A stretch of 64,000 nucleotides of DNA from a virus: IMG/VR virus record IMGVR_UViG_3300030108_002876, positions 1 to 64,000 of that record; one strand, written 5' to 3'. How positions within the stretch are numbered: the stretch's first letter is position 1; each line of letters opens with the position of its first letter. Shown piece after piece: positions 53,350-59,771 of the stretch. The notes under the pieces are model-generated. The model worked only from the letters and a program-made list of their open reading frames with translations, did not search any database and was not told the DNA's origin. The position numbers and the translations under genes were made by a program.

Positions 53350-53877
53350 TTATTGTTTAGTTCTAGGATTTCTAGGAGGAGTGTTAGCTTTTTCAAGAAA
53401 CTCACCTGGTTCTCCTGGATTAGCCATGCGATCAACAGCTGGATAATTAGGAGATCCATCGTCTTTAAGAGGAACGCTTTTACCTGCTCTTCTAATTTTT
53501 ATAAACTCATCTTTAAGTCCTTGATCAGAATACTCTTTGCCACCTATGGTAACAGTAGTATCTCCTATCTTTTCTATGTTAGAAGGATTTTTCTGATTAT
53601 CAGGTGGATTCTCTCGCTCGTGCTCCTTATCAAATGGGCTAAAGCCTTTCATCTTAAATCCTGATTTTAATTTCTTTATTTTAGCTTCGTATTGTTCCTT
53701 AGTTAAGTATCTCGCTGTGCCAGGATTCTTTTTCGCAAATTCCTCGTAACTCATAGTTGGCTCTTTAGTCTTTGACTTACCTGTTGCCATTGACTTTAGT
53801 TCTTTCTGTAAGTTTTTTTCAGCTTGTACTCCGCCTATGCCTGATAGTTTCGGAAAGCCCTTCATTTTAAACGGCAT
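53350..53877 (-). CDS. FKMKG-tagged protein with a second internal tag copy
   Basis: 175 residues. It begins MPFKMKGFPKLSG and repeats the tag internally at about residue 73 (SGFKMKGFSPFDKE). Between lies a Lys-rich helix (LQKELKSMATGKSKTKEPT, YLTKEQYEAKIKKLKS). The C-terminal half has IGDTTVTIGGKEY and KIRRAGKSVPLKDDG, ending in a Pro-rich tail. The internal copy implies domain duplication or two cleavage/recognition sites. Function unknown. Confidence 0.75.
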   Translation of the reverse strand: MPFKMKGFPKLSGIGGVQAEKNLQKELKSMATGKSKTKEPTMSYEEFAKKNPGTARYLTKEQYEAKIKKLKSGFKMKGFSPFDKEHERENPPDNQKNPSNIEKIGDTTVTIGGKEYSDQGLKDEFIKIRRAGKSVPLKDDGSPNYPAVDRMANPGEPGEFLEKANTPPRNPRTKQ

Positions 53878-53878
53878 G

Positions 53879-54148
53879 TTATACTTCTTTTTTAATTTTA
53901 CCTTTCTTAGTTATCTTGTATTGAGTAGAACTACCTCCTGTAGGATTAATAACTTTTCCTTTAGGGTCTTTTGCAATACCACCTCCTTCGATAAAGTACG
54001 TGTCACTACCGCCAAATCGAGTTAATTGCTCTGATGTAACTAGTTTACCTTTTTTAGCTAGTCTATCTCTTCTTCTTTGTGCTCTTTTAGAGTCTATATC
54101 TTTGCCGAAGTTACGCTCCATCGGTGAACTTCTCATTTTAAACGCCAT
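53879..54148 (-). CDS. FKMR-tagged basic protein
   Basis: 89 residues beginning MAFKMRSSPMERNFG, a tag variant with the SPM motif. A basic stretch follows (SKRAQRRRDRLAKKGKL), then a small beta-like end (GGGIAKDPKGKVINPTGGSS, YKITKKGKIKKEV). Two bases separate it from the next tagged gene, so these two are one unit. Confidence 0.75.
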   Translation of the reverse strand: MAFKMRSSPMERNFGKDIDSKRAQRRRDRLAKKGKLVTSEQLTRFGGSDTYFIEGGGIAKDPKGKVINPTGGSSTQYKITKKGKIKKEV

Positions 54149-54159
54149 ATTTCTTGTTT

Positions 54160-54450
54160 TTAAAAAGTTTTTACAACTTTAGGGCCTTTTGTAGCCTCTA
54201 ATTTTTTTGAAAAGTAGTCAATGCTACCGTCAATTGCAGATTCTGCGCCTTCCATAGTCTCTCTACGTGTAACTGCGTGCCAATTATCGTCAATTGAAGG
54301 GTGAGAAACCTCTGTTTGGTAGTATCCGTTAGGTAATTGGGTGATTCGCCAGTTACTTTTGTCCGACATGTGCGTCCATTCAGTAATTTCTTGTTTACTA
54401 GGTTTAGTAGTGTGCGTCGTAGACGACGTCTTGTAGTATAAATAGGTCAT
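54160..54450 (-). CDS. Small hypothetical protein
   Basis: 96 residues: TYLYYKTSSTTHTTKPSKQE, WRITQLPNGYYQTEVSHPSI, HAVTRRETMEGAESAIDGSI. The 'WRITQLPNGYYQTEV' segment looks like a short beta hairpin domain of the kind found in several phage surface proteins. No function. Confidence 0.6.
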   Translation of the reverse strand: MTYLYYKTSSTTHTTKPSKQEITEWTHMSDKSNWRITQLPNGYYQTEVSHPSIDDNWHAVTRRETMEGAESAIDGSIDYFSKKLEATKGPKVVKTF

Positions 54451-54483
54451 ATTTATTGGTTTTTAGTTTAAATGTTATGTTAA

Positions 54484-54891
54484 TTATCCTTTTACCCACC
54501 AACCGTACTCTGCAACGACTGTACCAGACGATGCTTGTAGTTGTACTCCTGCTGAATGGCCACCGCAAGGTAGAAAACAGAACTCATCAGCAGCAAGTTT
54601 CGCAAAAGGTACGTCACCTGTTAGCTCTACGTTTAAAGTTTCTGTTGTTGCAGAAGATCCATCAGACGTACCGGTGTGCTTTACGTATATATAGTATGTC
54701 TGACCGTCTGTACGAGGCTGCACAATGTTATTTGCGCCTGTAGTCGATACGGTAGTTCTAGATATACCATGCGTTTCTTGCCCAATAGTGAGCTCGTCGG
54801 TGACAGTTAGACTTAGAGTTTCGTCTTCGCTAACTCCTGCTGATCCTCCAGTACTTGCTAATGTTAATGTTGGTGTTAATTTTATAGCCAT
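54484..54891 (-). CDS. Beta-rich virion-like protein
   Basis: 135 residues, Thr/Ser/Gly-rich (PTLTLASTGGSAGVSED, ETLNVELTGDVPFAKL), ending VVAEYGWWVKG. Style of small decoration proteins. Second gene of the minus arm. Function unassigned. Confidence 0.65.
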   Translation of the reverse strand: MAIKLTPTLTLASTGGSAGVSEDETLSLTVTDELTIGQETHGISRTTVSTTGANNIVQPRTDGQTYYIYVKHTGTSDGSSATTETLNVELTGDVPFAKLAADEFCFLPCGGHSAGVQLQASSGTVVAEYGWWVKG

Positions 54892-54902
54892 TGTTTAATT
54901 CT

Positions 54903-55310
54903 TTATAGTTCCATTGCTCCGGTACTTGATTCTTCGTAGCCTTGTTCAAATAGTTTTCTTTCTTTTTTTCTTTTTGCACCTTTTGCTAACGCTATACCCC
55001 CACCTATTACCGCTGCTGCAGCTAGAGCTATCCAGCCTACTGGGTTACTTACGCCTATAGCTGCTGCTCCTTTAGCACCTAGACCTAGCGAAGCTGACTT
55101 ACCTATAGCATATCCTGCTCCTGCTGCTGTCTTTGCTTTTCCGCCTAGGCCAAACGTATTCTTTATATCTGATGTTACGTTCTCTTTTCTTTGTGCTTTT
55201 AGTTCTTCTGGGTTTTGAGATAAAGGTGCACCACTAGAGTCAACATACTTCATTGGAGAGCATGATGATCTTCTACGTCTTTGTCCGTGCATAATTCTTC
55301 TTTTACCCAT
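54903..55310 (-). CDS. First gene of the minus arm, basic N-terminus with membrane segment
   Basis: Start taken at 55310 (MGKRRIMHGQRRRRSSCSPM), since the ATG at 55328 is not needed and the basic head is shared in style with other virion proteins. 135 residues. The SPM motif occurs at about 18. A Gly/Ala-rich segment (KTAAGAGYAIGKSASLGLG, WIALAAAAVIGGGIALAKG) forms one membrane span. The C-terminus is basic then acidic. Possibly a virion membrane-puncturing or holin-like peptide. Confidence 0.65.
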   Translation of the reverse strand: MGKRRIMHGQRRRRSSCSPMKYVDSSGAPLSQNPEELKAQRKENVTSDIKNTFGLGGKAKTAAGAGYAIGKSASLGLGAKGAAAIGVSNPVGWIALAAAAVIGGGIALAKGAKRKKERKLFEQGYEESSTGAMEL

Positions 55311-55328
55311 AAGTATAGTATTACACAC

Positions 55329-55510
55329 TTAATCTGCTATTTACAAAGTGTGACACAAGCCTACTACTAGGATACTATTAACTAGCTATTGTCATACTTT
55401 TTTGGGATATTATAAATTTTGGAGTAAAATGTAGCCCCCCTCCCCCGCCCCCTCCCCCCTGCCAGGAAAAGTCGCGACTCTAAGCCAGCCCCGCCTCTTA
55501 TTTTTACACT
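55329..55510. other. Divergent intergenic region with G-quadruplex tract
   Basis: 182 bases between the two arms with no ORF. Contains the C6-T-C5-G-C5-T-C6 tract (55435-55459), GCCAGGAAAA, and the perfect 10-base palindrome AGTCGCGACT (55470-55479), followed by CCCCGCC. The rest is AT-rich. Candidate replication or transcription start region (see findings). The Bacteroidota promoter pair TTTG/TAnnTTTG was not found at proper spacing. Confidence 0.7.
55435..55459 (-). promoter_or_regulatory. Potential G-quadruplex with single-base loops
   Basis: Minus strand reads GGGGGG-A-GGGGG-C-GGGGG-A-GGGGGG. Four G-runs of 5-6 with three one-base loops, the most stable parallel quadruplex type known. 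The opposite strand could form an i-motif. Very unusual in a genome this AT-rich. Confidence 0.85.
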
Positions 55511-55549
55511 TTACAAACTAAATACGACTTCACTTGGATAATATATATG
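55511..55549 (+). promoter_or_regulatory. Bipartite element, copy 1
   Basis: ACAAACTAAATACGA (55513-55527), spacer CTTCACTT, GGATAAT (55536-55542), then ATATATG which is followed by TAA; the actual gene start is at 55574. See findings for the seven-copy family. Confidence 0.85.
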
Positions 55550-55573
55550 TAAACAAAATCTAATAACTACAAA

Positions 55574-55777
55574 ATGAAAAAGTTAAACTACAAATTAAAA
55601 ACTCTTATAATTACTAAAATAGCTAAAAACTTCAGAAAAAAGTTACCAATCGCTCGCAATCTCAAAGTTCAAAATATTGATTACATGTATGAATATAGCT
55701 TTATTCAACTATTCAAAACATTAATCGACTCATTCAAACTTGAACCTCAACACTTCAATAACATGTTTATCAAATGA
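55574..55777 (+). CDS. First gene of the plus arm, small basic protein
   Basis: 67 residues, Lys-rich and helical (MKKLNYKLKTLIITKIAKNF, RKKLPIARNLKV, LIDSFKLEPQHFNNM). Headed by element copy 1. Its stop overlaps the next tiny ORF (ATGA). Early host-takeover style small protein; function unknown. Confidence 0.6.
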   Translation: MKKLNYKLKTLIITKIAKNFRKKLPIARNLKVQNIDYMYEYSFIQLFKTLIDSFKLEPQHFNNMFIK

Positions 55778-55839
55778 GACAAATACTTGAATCAATAGCA
55801 ATAATTATACTTATACTACTAAGTTGTTGTGTGTACTAA
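55774..55839 (+). CDS. 21-residue lipoprotein-like peptide
   Basis: MRQILESIAIIILILLSCCVY. A hydrophobic segment ending in a lipobox-like LLSC-C, starting with an ATGA overlap on the previous gene. Could be a lipid-anchored micro-protein such as those used for superinfection exclusion, or chance. Confidence 0.4.
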   Translation: MRQILESIAIIILILLSCCVY

Positions 55840-55911
55840 AAAAATTGTACAATCACACTCGCGGCAGAAGACTACTCTAGTAAAATTGTATACTAAACAA
55901 AACATACTCTT

Positions 55912-55949
55912 TTACAAACTAACAACGACACTCGTTGGATAATAATAAT
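55912..55949 (+). promoter_or_regulatory. Bipartite element, copy 2
   Basis: ACAAACTAACAACGA (55914-55928), spacer CACTCGTT, GGATAAT (55937-55943). The next ATG is 33 bases further at 55982. Sits in a 142-base gap (55840-55981) that holds no other ORF. Confidence 0.85.
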
Positions 55950-55981
55950 AACTAATTTAAAAATTCTAAAATTTACATATC

Positions 55982-56227
55982 ATGTCAAATTCTAATAACA
56001 CTCTAATCTCAAAGCGTTTCGTACTACGTCAGTCACTTGTTGGCAAAAATGCTATCATCACTGTCAACTTCAAAAATGGCAAAACAGTTACTTACTCACA
56101 CGACAAAGCATTCACTCTTATGCAGTCTGCACTCGAAGCAATGCCATGTTGGGCAAAGTACAAGTCGTACACTGCTACTAACAATGTGCCAAAGGCAATT
56201 CGTGAAACTGAAGCAATTGTTGACTAA
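55982..56227 (+). CDS. Small early protein of unknown function
   Basis: 81 residues: LISKRFVLRQSLVGKNAIIT, VNFKNGKTVTYSHDKAF, MQSALEAMPCWAKYKSY. Mixed beta then helix. Headed by element copy 2. No family recognised. Confidence 0.6.
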   Translation: MSNSNNTLISKRFVLRQSLVGKNAIITVNFKNGKTVTYSHDKAFTLMQSALEAMPCWAKYKSYTATNNVPKAIRETEAIVD

Positions 56228-56443
56228 TGATTAGTGCCAGCAAACTCCGCAAGTTGTCAGGCTTGTACCGCTTCCGCAGAGTATAAACAAATAATAGTCC
56301 AGTTAGTTGTATGTTTACTGGTAAATCAAATATGAACATACACACATAGTAGTCCTTGGCGGAATTGGCGGCGATTTTACCGTAGCATTGCAATTACGAG
56401 TTCGATTCTCGTGCTACTACTAACAATTAAATAAATAGAAAAC
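56228..56443 (+). other. Noncoding stretch with paired segments ending in a tRNA-like RNA
   Basis: 216 bases without ORF. Before the tRNA-like part (56347-56420) it contains nested complementary pieces: ACTC near 56243 with GAGT near 56279, and CAAG with CTTG inside. This suggests a structured transcript that ends in the tRNA-like element. Confidence 0.45.
56347..56420 (+). ncRNA. tRNA-like element 1
   Basis: Acceptor arm TAGTAGT (56347-56353) pairs with GCTACTA (56413-56419) over 7 bp (one G-U). T-arm ACGAG-TTCGATT-CTCGT (56396-56412) is perfect. D-loop-like GGAATTGG is present and the length (74) equals a normal tRNA. But no convincing 5-bp/7-base anticodon arm could be drawn, and C sits at the discriminator. 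Either a degenerate tRNA or a tRNA mimic. Confidence 0.5.
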
Positions 56444-56542
56444 ATGAAAACATTTTTCAAAAATCACTATGTACTTATCGTACTTGGCTTCTGGCTAACA
56501 ACTTTAATGTGTCTATCTTCTTGCTTAGGCGTTACAAACTAA
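56444..56542 (+). CDS. 32-residue lipoprotein-like peptide
   Basis: MKTFFKNHYVLIVLGFWL then TTLMCLSSCLGVTN. N-terminal basic head, hydrophobic span and a lipobox-like LSSC make a small lipoprotein precursor. Its stop TAA is the one inside element copy 3 (ACA AAC TAA). Similar in size to phage lipoproteins that block superinfection. Confidence 0.5.
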   Translation: MKTFFKNHYVLIVLGFWLTTLMCLSSCLGVTN

Positions 56543-56572
56543 GCACGAACGCTAAAGGATAATAATAATATG
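56532..56572 (+). promoter_or_regulatory. Bipartite element, copy 3
   Basis: ACAAACTAAGCACGA (56534-56548), spacer ACGCTAAA, GGATAAT (56557-56563), ATG at 56570. First base of the block to ATG is 36 bases, equal to copies 4, 5 and 6. Confidence 0.9.
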
Positions 56573-56875
56573 ATATTCGATACTAAACTACGAGCTGAAG
56601 TAAAAATACAGCGTGATGCAGTGCATCAATTACTCAAGCACCACTTACCAAAGTGTGAGCTAACGCTAATCGGTGACAGCGAGATACAACTCACATGGCA
56701 CTCAAATCCTCACTGTATACGTGAAACATTACTTACATGTAGCATGTATGGCGACTGGCAGTTCGAAGAGCACCAGTGGGAGTCGTTCGATAACTATCAT
56801 TACTCAACAGACTTAAACGTCGACTACACGTCACCTGCTAACGAAGTTGTTAACGCATTAATGAAATTACTATGA
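56570..56875 (+). CDS. Small early protein of unknown function
   Basis: 101 residues: FDTKLRAEVKIQRDAVHQLL, CELTLIGDSEIQLTWHSN, LTCSMYGDWQFEEHQWESF. Acidic and Trp/His-rich. The start is the ATG that closes element copy 3; the stop overlaps the next ORF. No family recognised. Confidence 0.65.
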   Translation: MIFDTKLRAEVKIQRDAVHQLLKHHLPKCELTLIGDSEIQLTWHSNPHCIRETLLTCSMYGDWQFEEHQWESFDNYHYSTDLNVDYTSPANEVVNALMKLL

Positions 56876-57003
56876 GATTACTATCAATCATCGCGCTCTG
56901 CTTAGTATTTAATGCAGAGATAAATCAAGGCTGGCAAGGCTGGGTAAACTCTACTTGGGACGTAGTAGGTGTTCACAAACCAAATACGAAACTAAATGGA
57001 TAA
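56872..57003 (+). CDS. 43-residue exported peptide
   Basis: MRLLSIIALCLVFNAEINQGW in outline: a short signal-peptide-like start with cleavage after N-A, then a Trp-rich tail ending KPNTKLNG. Starts with ATGA overlap on the previous gene and ends inside element copy 4 (GGA TAA). Function unknown. Confidence 0.45.
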   Translation: MRLLSIIALCLVFNAEINQGWQGWVNSTWDVVGVHKPNTKLNG

Positions 57004-57013
57004 TATTAATATG
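56973..57013 (+). promoter_or_regulatory. Bipartite element, copy 4
   Basis: ACAAACCAAATACGA (56975-56989), spacer AACTAAAT, GGATAAT (56998-57004), ATG at 57011. One change (C for T) in the first block. Confidence 0.9.
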
Positions 57014-57202
57014 AAGACAATACAATTCCTCAAAGACAAAAGAGTACAGCTCAATGGCGTAACTTTCAAGCCATACTGTATCGGCGACTTACCGCCATCA
57101 TTCGGTTGCATTGCTCACGAGCGTGACGCAGACGGCGACATTGTTAAATACGGCATAAGTGAATGGTTTGCATTCAAAGGCTTTTGCTACATACCAGAGT
57201 AA
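57011..57202 (+). CDS. Small early protein
   Basis: Start chosen at 57011 (MKTIQFLKDK), the ATG at the fixed distance from the element, not the ATG at 56996 inside it. 63 residues: VQLNGVTFKPYCIGDLPPSF, IAHERDADGDIVKYGISEW. No family recognised. Confidence 0.6.
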   Translation: MKTIQFLKDKRVQLNGVTFKPYCIGDLPPSFGCIAHERDADGDIVKYGISEWFAFKGFCYIPE

Positions 57203-57204
57203 TC

Positions 57205-57357
57205 ATGAAAATTACAGTATTAAATTTTGAAGTGTGCGAAGTAGATACAATAGAGCTACCAGCAGAGTTACATGGCGCACAAATCGAAGTGCTAGAAGGT
57301 TTTTTAATCGGCAAAGACTACAGTCTTGGCAATATAGAGTGGATGCAACATGAATAA
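57205..57357 (+). CDS. Small early acidic protein
   Basis: 50 residues beginning MKITVLNFEVCEVDTIELP; acidic (ELPAELHGAQIEVLEGF). The ATG at 57205 is two bases after the preceding stop; a longer upstream reading (57163) would overlap needlessly. Function unknown. Confidence 0.6.
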   Translation: MKITVLNFEVCEVDTIELPAELHGAQIEVLEGFLIGKDYSLGNIEWMQHE

Positions 57358-57853
57358 TCAAGCAAAAAAATATAGAAAATACTACGAAGCACTCGACGCA
57401 ATCGGTTGCAAGCATATATCAACGCCACGTCAAATCAAGAATGGAACACGAGTATTTCGTCTACCATTCAAAGACGCTTGGGGTCACGATATAGACTTTG
57501 CTACATACGAGTCGGGTTATGTACGCAGATTAGTAAAGGTCGGCTATTGTCCTTGCTATCAAATTAATAAAAAGTGTAAGAAATCACGTATGGTTAAAGT
57601 AGAAAGCGGTACACACAAAGGCTATTACTACAAGAGACGCTCAAACGAACGCATACTAATTGAAGGTAATGGCGATCGACTAGAGTACTTATTTAACTAC
57701 ATTATACGTAATTTCTTTAGAGCTAAGCCAAAATACAATAGAACTATCGACATGGAGTGGTTAAACTTCTGTGCAAAGTGGCAATACGGTGAGTTTGGCT
57801 TCAACAGCTGCACTCAACCACAACAGAATAACATACTAAAATCTTTACAATAA
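57350..57853 (+). CDS. Basic early protein with Cys-rich centre
   Basis: 167 residues. YRKYYEALDAIGCKHISTPR, GTRVFRLPFKDAWGHDIDF, then VGYCPCYQINKKCKKSRMVKV, whose CPC...C spacing may be a small zinc site, then RSNERILIEGNGDRLEYLF. Basic overall. Overlaps the previous gene by 8 bases. No family recognised. Confidence 0.65.
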   Translation: MNNQAKKYRKYYEALDAIGCKHISTPRQIKNGTRVFRLPFKDAWGHDIDFATYESGYVRRLVKVGYCPCYQINKKCKKSRMVKVESGTHKGYYYKRRSNERILIEGNGDRLEYLFNYIIRNFFRAKPKYNRTIDMEWLNFCAKWQYGEFGFNSCTQPQQNNILKSLQ

Positions 57854-58188
57854 TGACAAGTTACGAACAAAGAGCGTATGACGCGCTCGCAGTGAAGCTA
57901 ACCGAAGCAGGTTACGCATATGAAAACACAAGCTGGGCTAATGATGCAACTGCATCTATATCAGTATCTTGTAGACGTGTAATTATATCAGAGGTTGAAG
58001 ATGAAGTTCAACAATTTGAGTTTCAAATTTACATACCTAACTGTGATTACCTCGACCCAGATAACGAGTTCTTTAATACTTATGCTATCACTGACGTGAT
58101 GACTGGTCACACATATGACTTCGATCGAGCTGATGAAGTTGTAGAGCATATTCAAGACTGCTTACGAGATGTTATTTTTACAAACTAA
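57853..58188 (+). CDS. Small acidic early protein
   Basis: 111 residues: YEQRAYDALAVKLTEAGYAYE, ASISVSCRRVIISEVEDEVQ, LRDVIFTN at the end. The final Thr-Asn-stop (ACA AAC TAA) is the first block of element copy 5. No family recognised. Confidence 0.65.
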   Translation: MTSYEQRAYDALAVKLTEAGYAYENTSWANDATASISVSCRRVIISEVEDEVQQFEFQIYIPNCDYLDPDNEFFNTYAITDVMTGHTYDFDRADEVVEHIQDCLRDVIFTN

Positions 58189-58218
58189 ATACGATTACCT
58201 CTGGATAATAATAATATG
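58178..58218 (+). promoter_or_regulatory. Bipartite element, copy 5
   Basis: ACAAACTAAATACGA (58180-58194), spacer TTACCTCT, GGATAAT (58203-58209), ATG at 58216. Consensus first block. Confidence 0.9.
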
Positions 58219-58428
58219 AAATGTCCAAAATGCAATAACACAATACAACCTGGCCGCGTGCGCCTTGGTTACAAAGTATGTATCAACTGTTCTACTGTAG
58301 AGCGTTATGGTTGTGCACCACTTATAAACCACAAGACAGGCAACTCAATACAAATTATGTCAAGCAGCGATGCTGCTCGTATTGCCAAACTTACAAGGCG
58401 TCGCGGTTATGGTACAATGCTAAAATAA
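58216..58428 (+). CDS. Zinc-ribbon early protein
   Basis: 70 residues with CPKCNN (C-x2-C) and a second CINC (C-x2-C) near 20 residues later, the four-Cys pattern of zinc ribbons. End basic (IAKLTRRRGYGTML). Starts at the ATG of element copy 5. Zinc-ribbon proteins of this size often touch RNA polymerase or nucleic acid; no partner known here. Confidence 0.65.
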   Translation: MKCPKCNNTIQPGRVRLGYKVCINCSTVERYGCAPLINHKTGNSIQIMSSSDAARIAKLTRRRGYGTMLK

Positions 58429-58435
58429 TATAATC

Positions 58436-58792
58436 ATGGATAAAGAAAATTTACAAACAAAGTTAGAAGCGCTAGAAGCTAACGTAAAAGTTAAGCAAAA
58501 TGAACTAGGCATTGCTATGTCAGAAGCTCAAATGGCGCGAGAAGAACTAGCTAATGCAGACAAACCTGTGCTATCAGCAGATAAAGCGTCAGATTTAGTA
58601 GATCTGTTACAAGGTATGTTTCACGATATACTAAATGACGCTGACACTAGCGACCTAAGTCCAGAGTTCAGTATAGACTATGGTAACGAGGTAAGACTCG
58701 ACTGCATTGACATGAGTGCGATCGAAGTACACTCAGGTGATATCGAAGCTGTACTAGAGCAGGTATTCAATATAGTGTCTGACAATAGCTAG
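58436..58792 (+). CDS. Small coiled-coil early protein
   Basis: 118 residues: KENLQTKLEALEANVKVKQNE and SEAQMAREELANADK form a coiled coil; the C-terminal half is acidic (DADTSDLSPEFSIDYGNEV). Lies 7 bases after the zinc-ribbon gene. Function unknown. Confidence 0.65.
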   Translation: MDKENLQTKLEALEANVKVKQNELGIAMSEAQMAREELANADKPVLSADKASDLVDLLQGMFHDILNDADTSDLSPEFSIDYGNEVRLDCIDMSAIEVHSGDIEAVLEQVFNIVSDNS

Positions 58793-59056
58793 TTAAGCAC
58801 GACGGTGCAAGGCGTACAAGCACATGTAAACACAAAGAGCTGTTTACCTAACGTGTAAAATTTACGATAGTGTACGTAACGGGCGAAAGCCACGCATTGG
58901 CCGCAGGTGACCTAGACGATAGGTGTCAAAGCTTCGGCGCCGGGTCAATGCTTTACATAAGAGTAACGGTTGTTATGCTTGCCTATCACAGGTAGCTTGG
59001 TGCACCAAGTGACGAGAAACAGCAAGTTAACGCAGGTTCGATTCCTGCACTCTTAC
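58793..59056 (+). ncRNA. Structured noncoding RNA region ending in tRNA-like element 2
   Basis: 264 bases without ORF. It contains GGC-GAAA-GCC (GNRA-capped, 58882-58891), GCATTG paired with CAATGC (58894-58899 with 58946-58951), and ACCTA-GACGA-TAGGT (58910-58924). GTAAAC/GTTTAC (near 58828/58841) also pair. The 3' end is a tRNA-like domain (58958-59055). No known RNA family could be named. It probably is transcribed and folds. Confidence 0.6.
58958..59055 (+). ncRNA. tRNA-like element 2
   Basis: Perfect 7-bp acceptor TAAGAGT (58958-58964)/ACTCTTA (59049-59055) directly joined to a perfect T-arm GCAGG-TTCGATT-CCTGC (59032-59048). In place of a normal anticodon arm is a longer stem GTTA-TG-CTTGC/GCAAG-T-TAAC with an inner CTTGG-TGCA-CCAAG hairpin. 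A T-arm and acceptor with a long replaced arm is the layout of the tRNA-like part of tmRNA, but no tag ORF was found. Confidence 0.55.
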
Positions 59057-59093
59057 AAACTAAATACGAATACTAATGGATAATATAAACATG
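59053..59093 (+). promoter_or_regulatory. Bipartite element, copy 6
   Basis: ACAAACTAAATACGA (59055-59069), spacer ATACTAAT, GGATAAT (59078-59084), ATG at 59091. Its first base is the last base of the tRNA-like acceptor, so the RNA's 3' end abuts the element. Confidence 0.9.
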
Positions 59094-59279
59094 AAAGACT
59101 ATATTACACAAGAGCTAGCTGCGCTCGATCGAAGCATTGTAGCTACACCACACACCAAAGCAGATCTAGAATCATTTGCTAAAGCAAATCAAGGTAGTAG
59201 CGATATACTACTTATGCAAATGGCAATGCAATACGGTTATAAACTAGCATTAGAAAACCTAGAAATAGAATTATCATGA
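59091..59279 (+). CDS. Small early protein
   Basis: 62 residues from the ATG at the element's fixed distance (MKDYITQELAALDRS); the ATG at 59076 lies inside the element and is unlikely to be used. Helical: LESFAKANQGSSDILLMQMA. Overlaps the next gene by 4 bases. Confidence 0.6.
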   Translation: MKDYITQELAALDRSIVATPHTKADLESFAKANQGSSDILLMQMAMQYGYKLALENLEIELS

Positions 59280-59512
59280 GACAAACATTGTATGAAAGAA
59301 TAACACCAGAGTGCAAAGAAGCTCTAGAATATAACTCTAAGCGCTGGCATGGCGCAACTAACAAAATAGTTAGCGTGCTATCGTCACATAAATTCTGGTC
59401 TGATTTAAGAGTAGGCGACGTAAACTTTATTATACAGTTCGTAGACCTACCATTTGCAAAAATAACTGCCAATACATTTGCGTTCGGCGAAAATATTATC
59501 AAAGATGAATAA
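59276..59512 (+). CDS. Small early protein
   Basis: 78 residues: RQTLYERITPECKEALEYN, WHGATNKIVSVLSSHKFW, PFAKITANTFAFGENI. Overlaps both neighbours. No family recognised. Confidence 0.6.
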   Translation: MRQTLYERITPECKEALEYNSKRWHGATNKIVSVLSSHKFWSDLRVGDVNFIIQFVDLPFAKITANTFAFGENIIKDE

Positions 59513-59771
59513 GAAAAAAGTACAAGAACAATTACCTAACTGGTTTCACGGTGAGGTGTATGAATTAGGCGACGAAGTTCGTAATCCATTTAGCGGCGAA
59601 ACAGTATTGCTAGATGCTGCTGAGCTAAGTATGTATGACTGCGTCAAAGGTGCTGAAATGATTATGCACATGGGCGCAGCTAACATTGATGAGTGTATAG
59701 ATGTTATTAACCAAGGTAAAGACTGGTTTCTTGCTAGAAACCCTCAAGCCTACATGACACTACTTGATTGA
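59505..59771 (+). CDS. Conserved-looking small phage protein
   Basis: 88 residues from MNKKKVQEQLP at 59505 (the ATG at 59478 would overlap more than needed). The WFHGEVYELGDEVRNPFSGE...ELSMYDCVKGAEM pattern, with a C-terminal helix (GKDWFLARNPQAYMTL), occurs in small proteins of many marine phages as I recall (DUF7222-like). Function unknown. Confidence 0.65.
   Translation: MNKKKVQEQLPNWFHGEVYELGDEVRNPFSGETVLLDAAELSMYDCVKGAEMIMHMGAANIDECIDVINQGKDWFLARNPQAYMTLLD

Noticed and set aside
56347-56420. attP-type tRNA fragment of an integrating phage
   Set aside because: No integrase or repressor is in the window, and the 5' acceptor strand is also present, unlike an att core.
58793-59056. Complete tmRNA gene
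   Set aside because: No tag ORF, pseudoknots or Ala-type G-U pair could be found; the region is called tRNA-like only.
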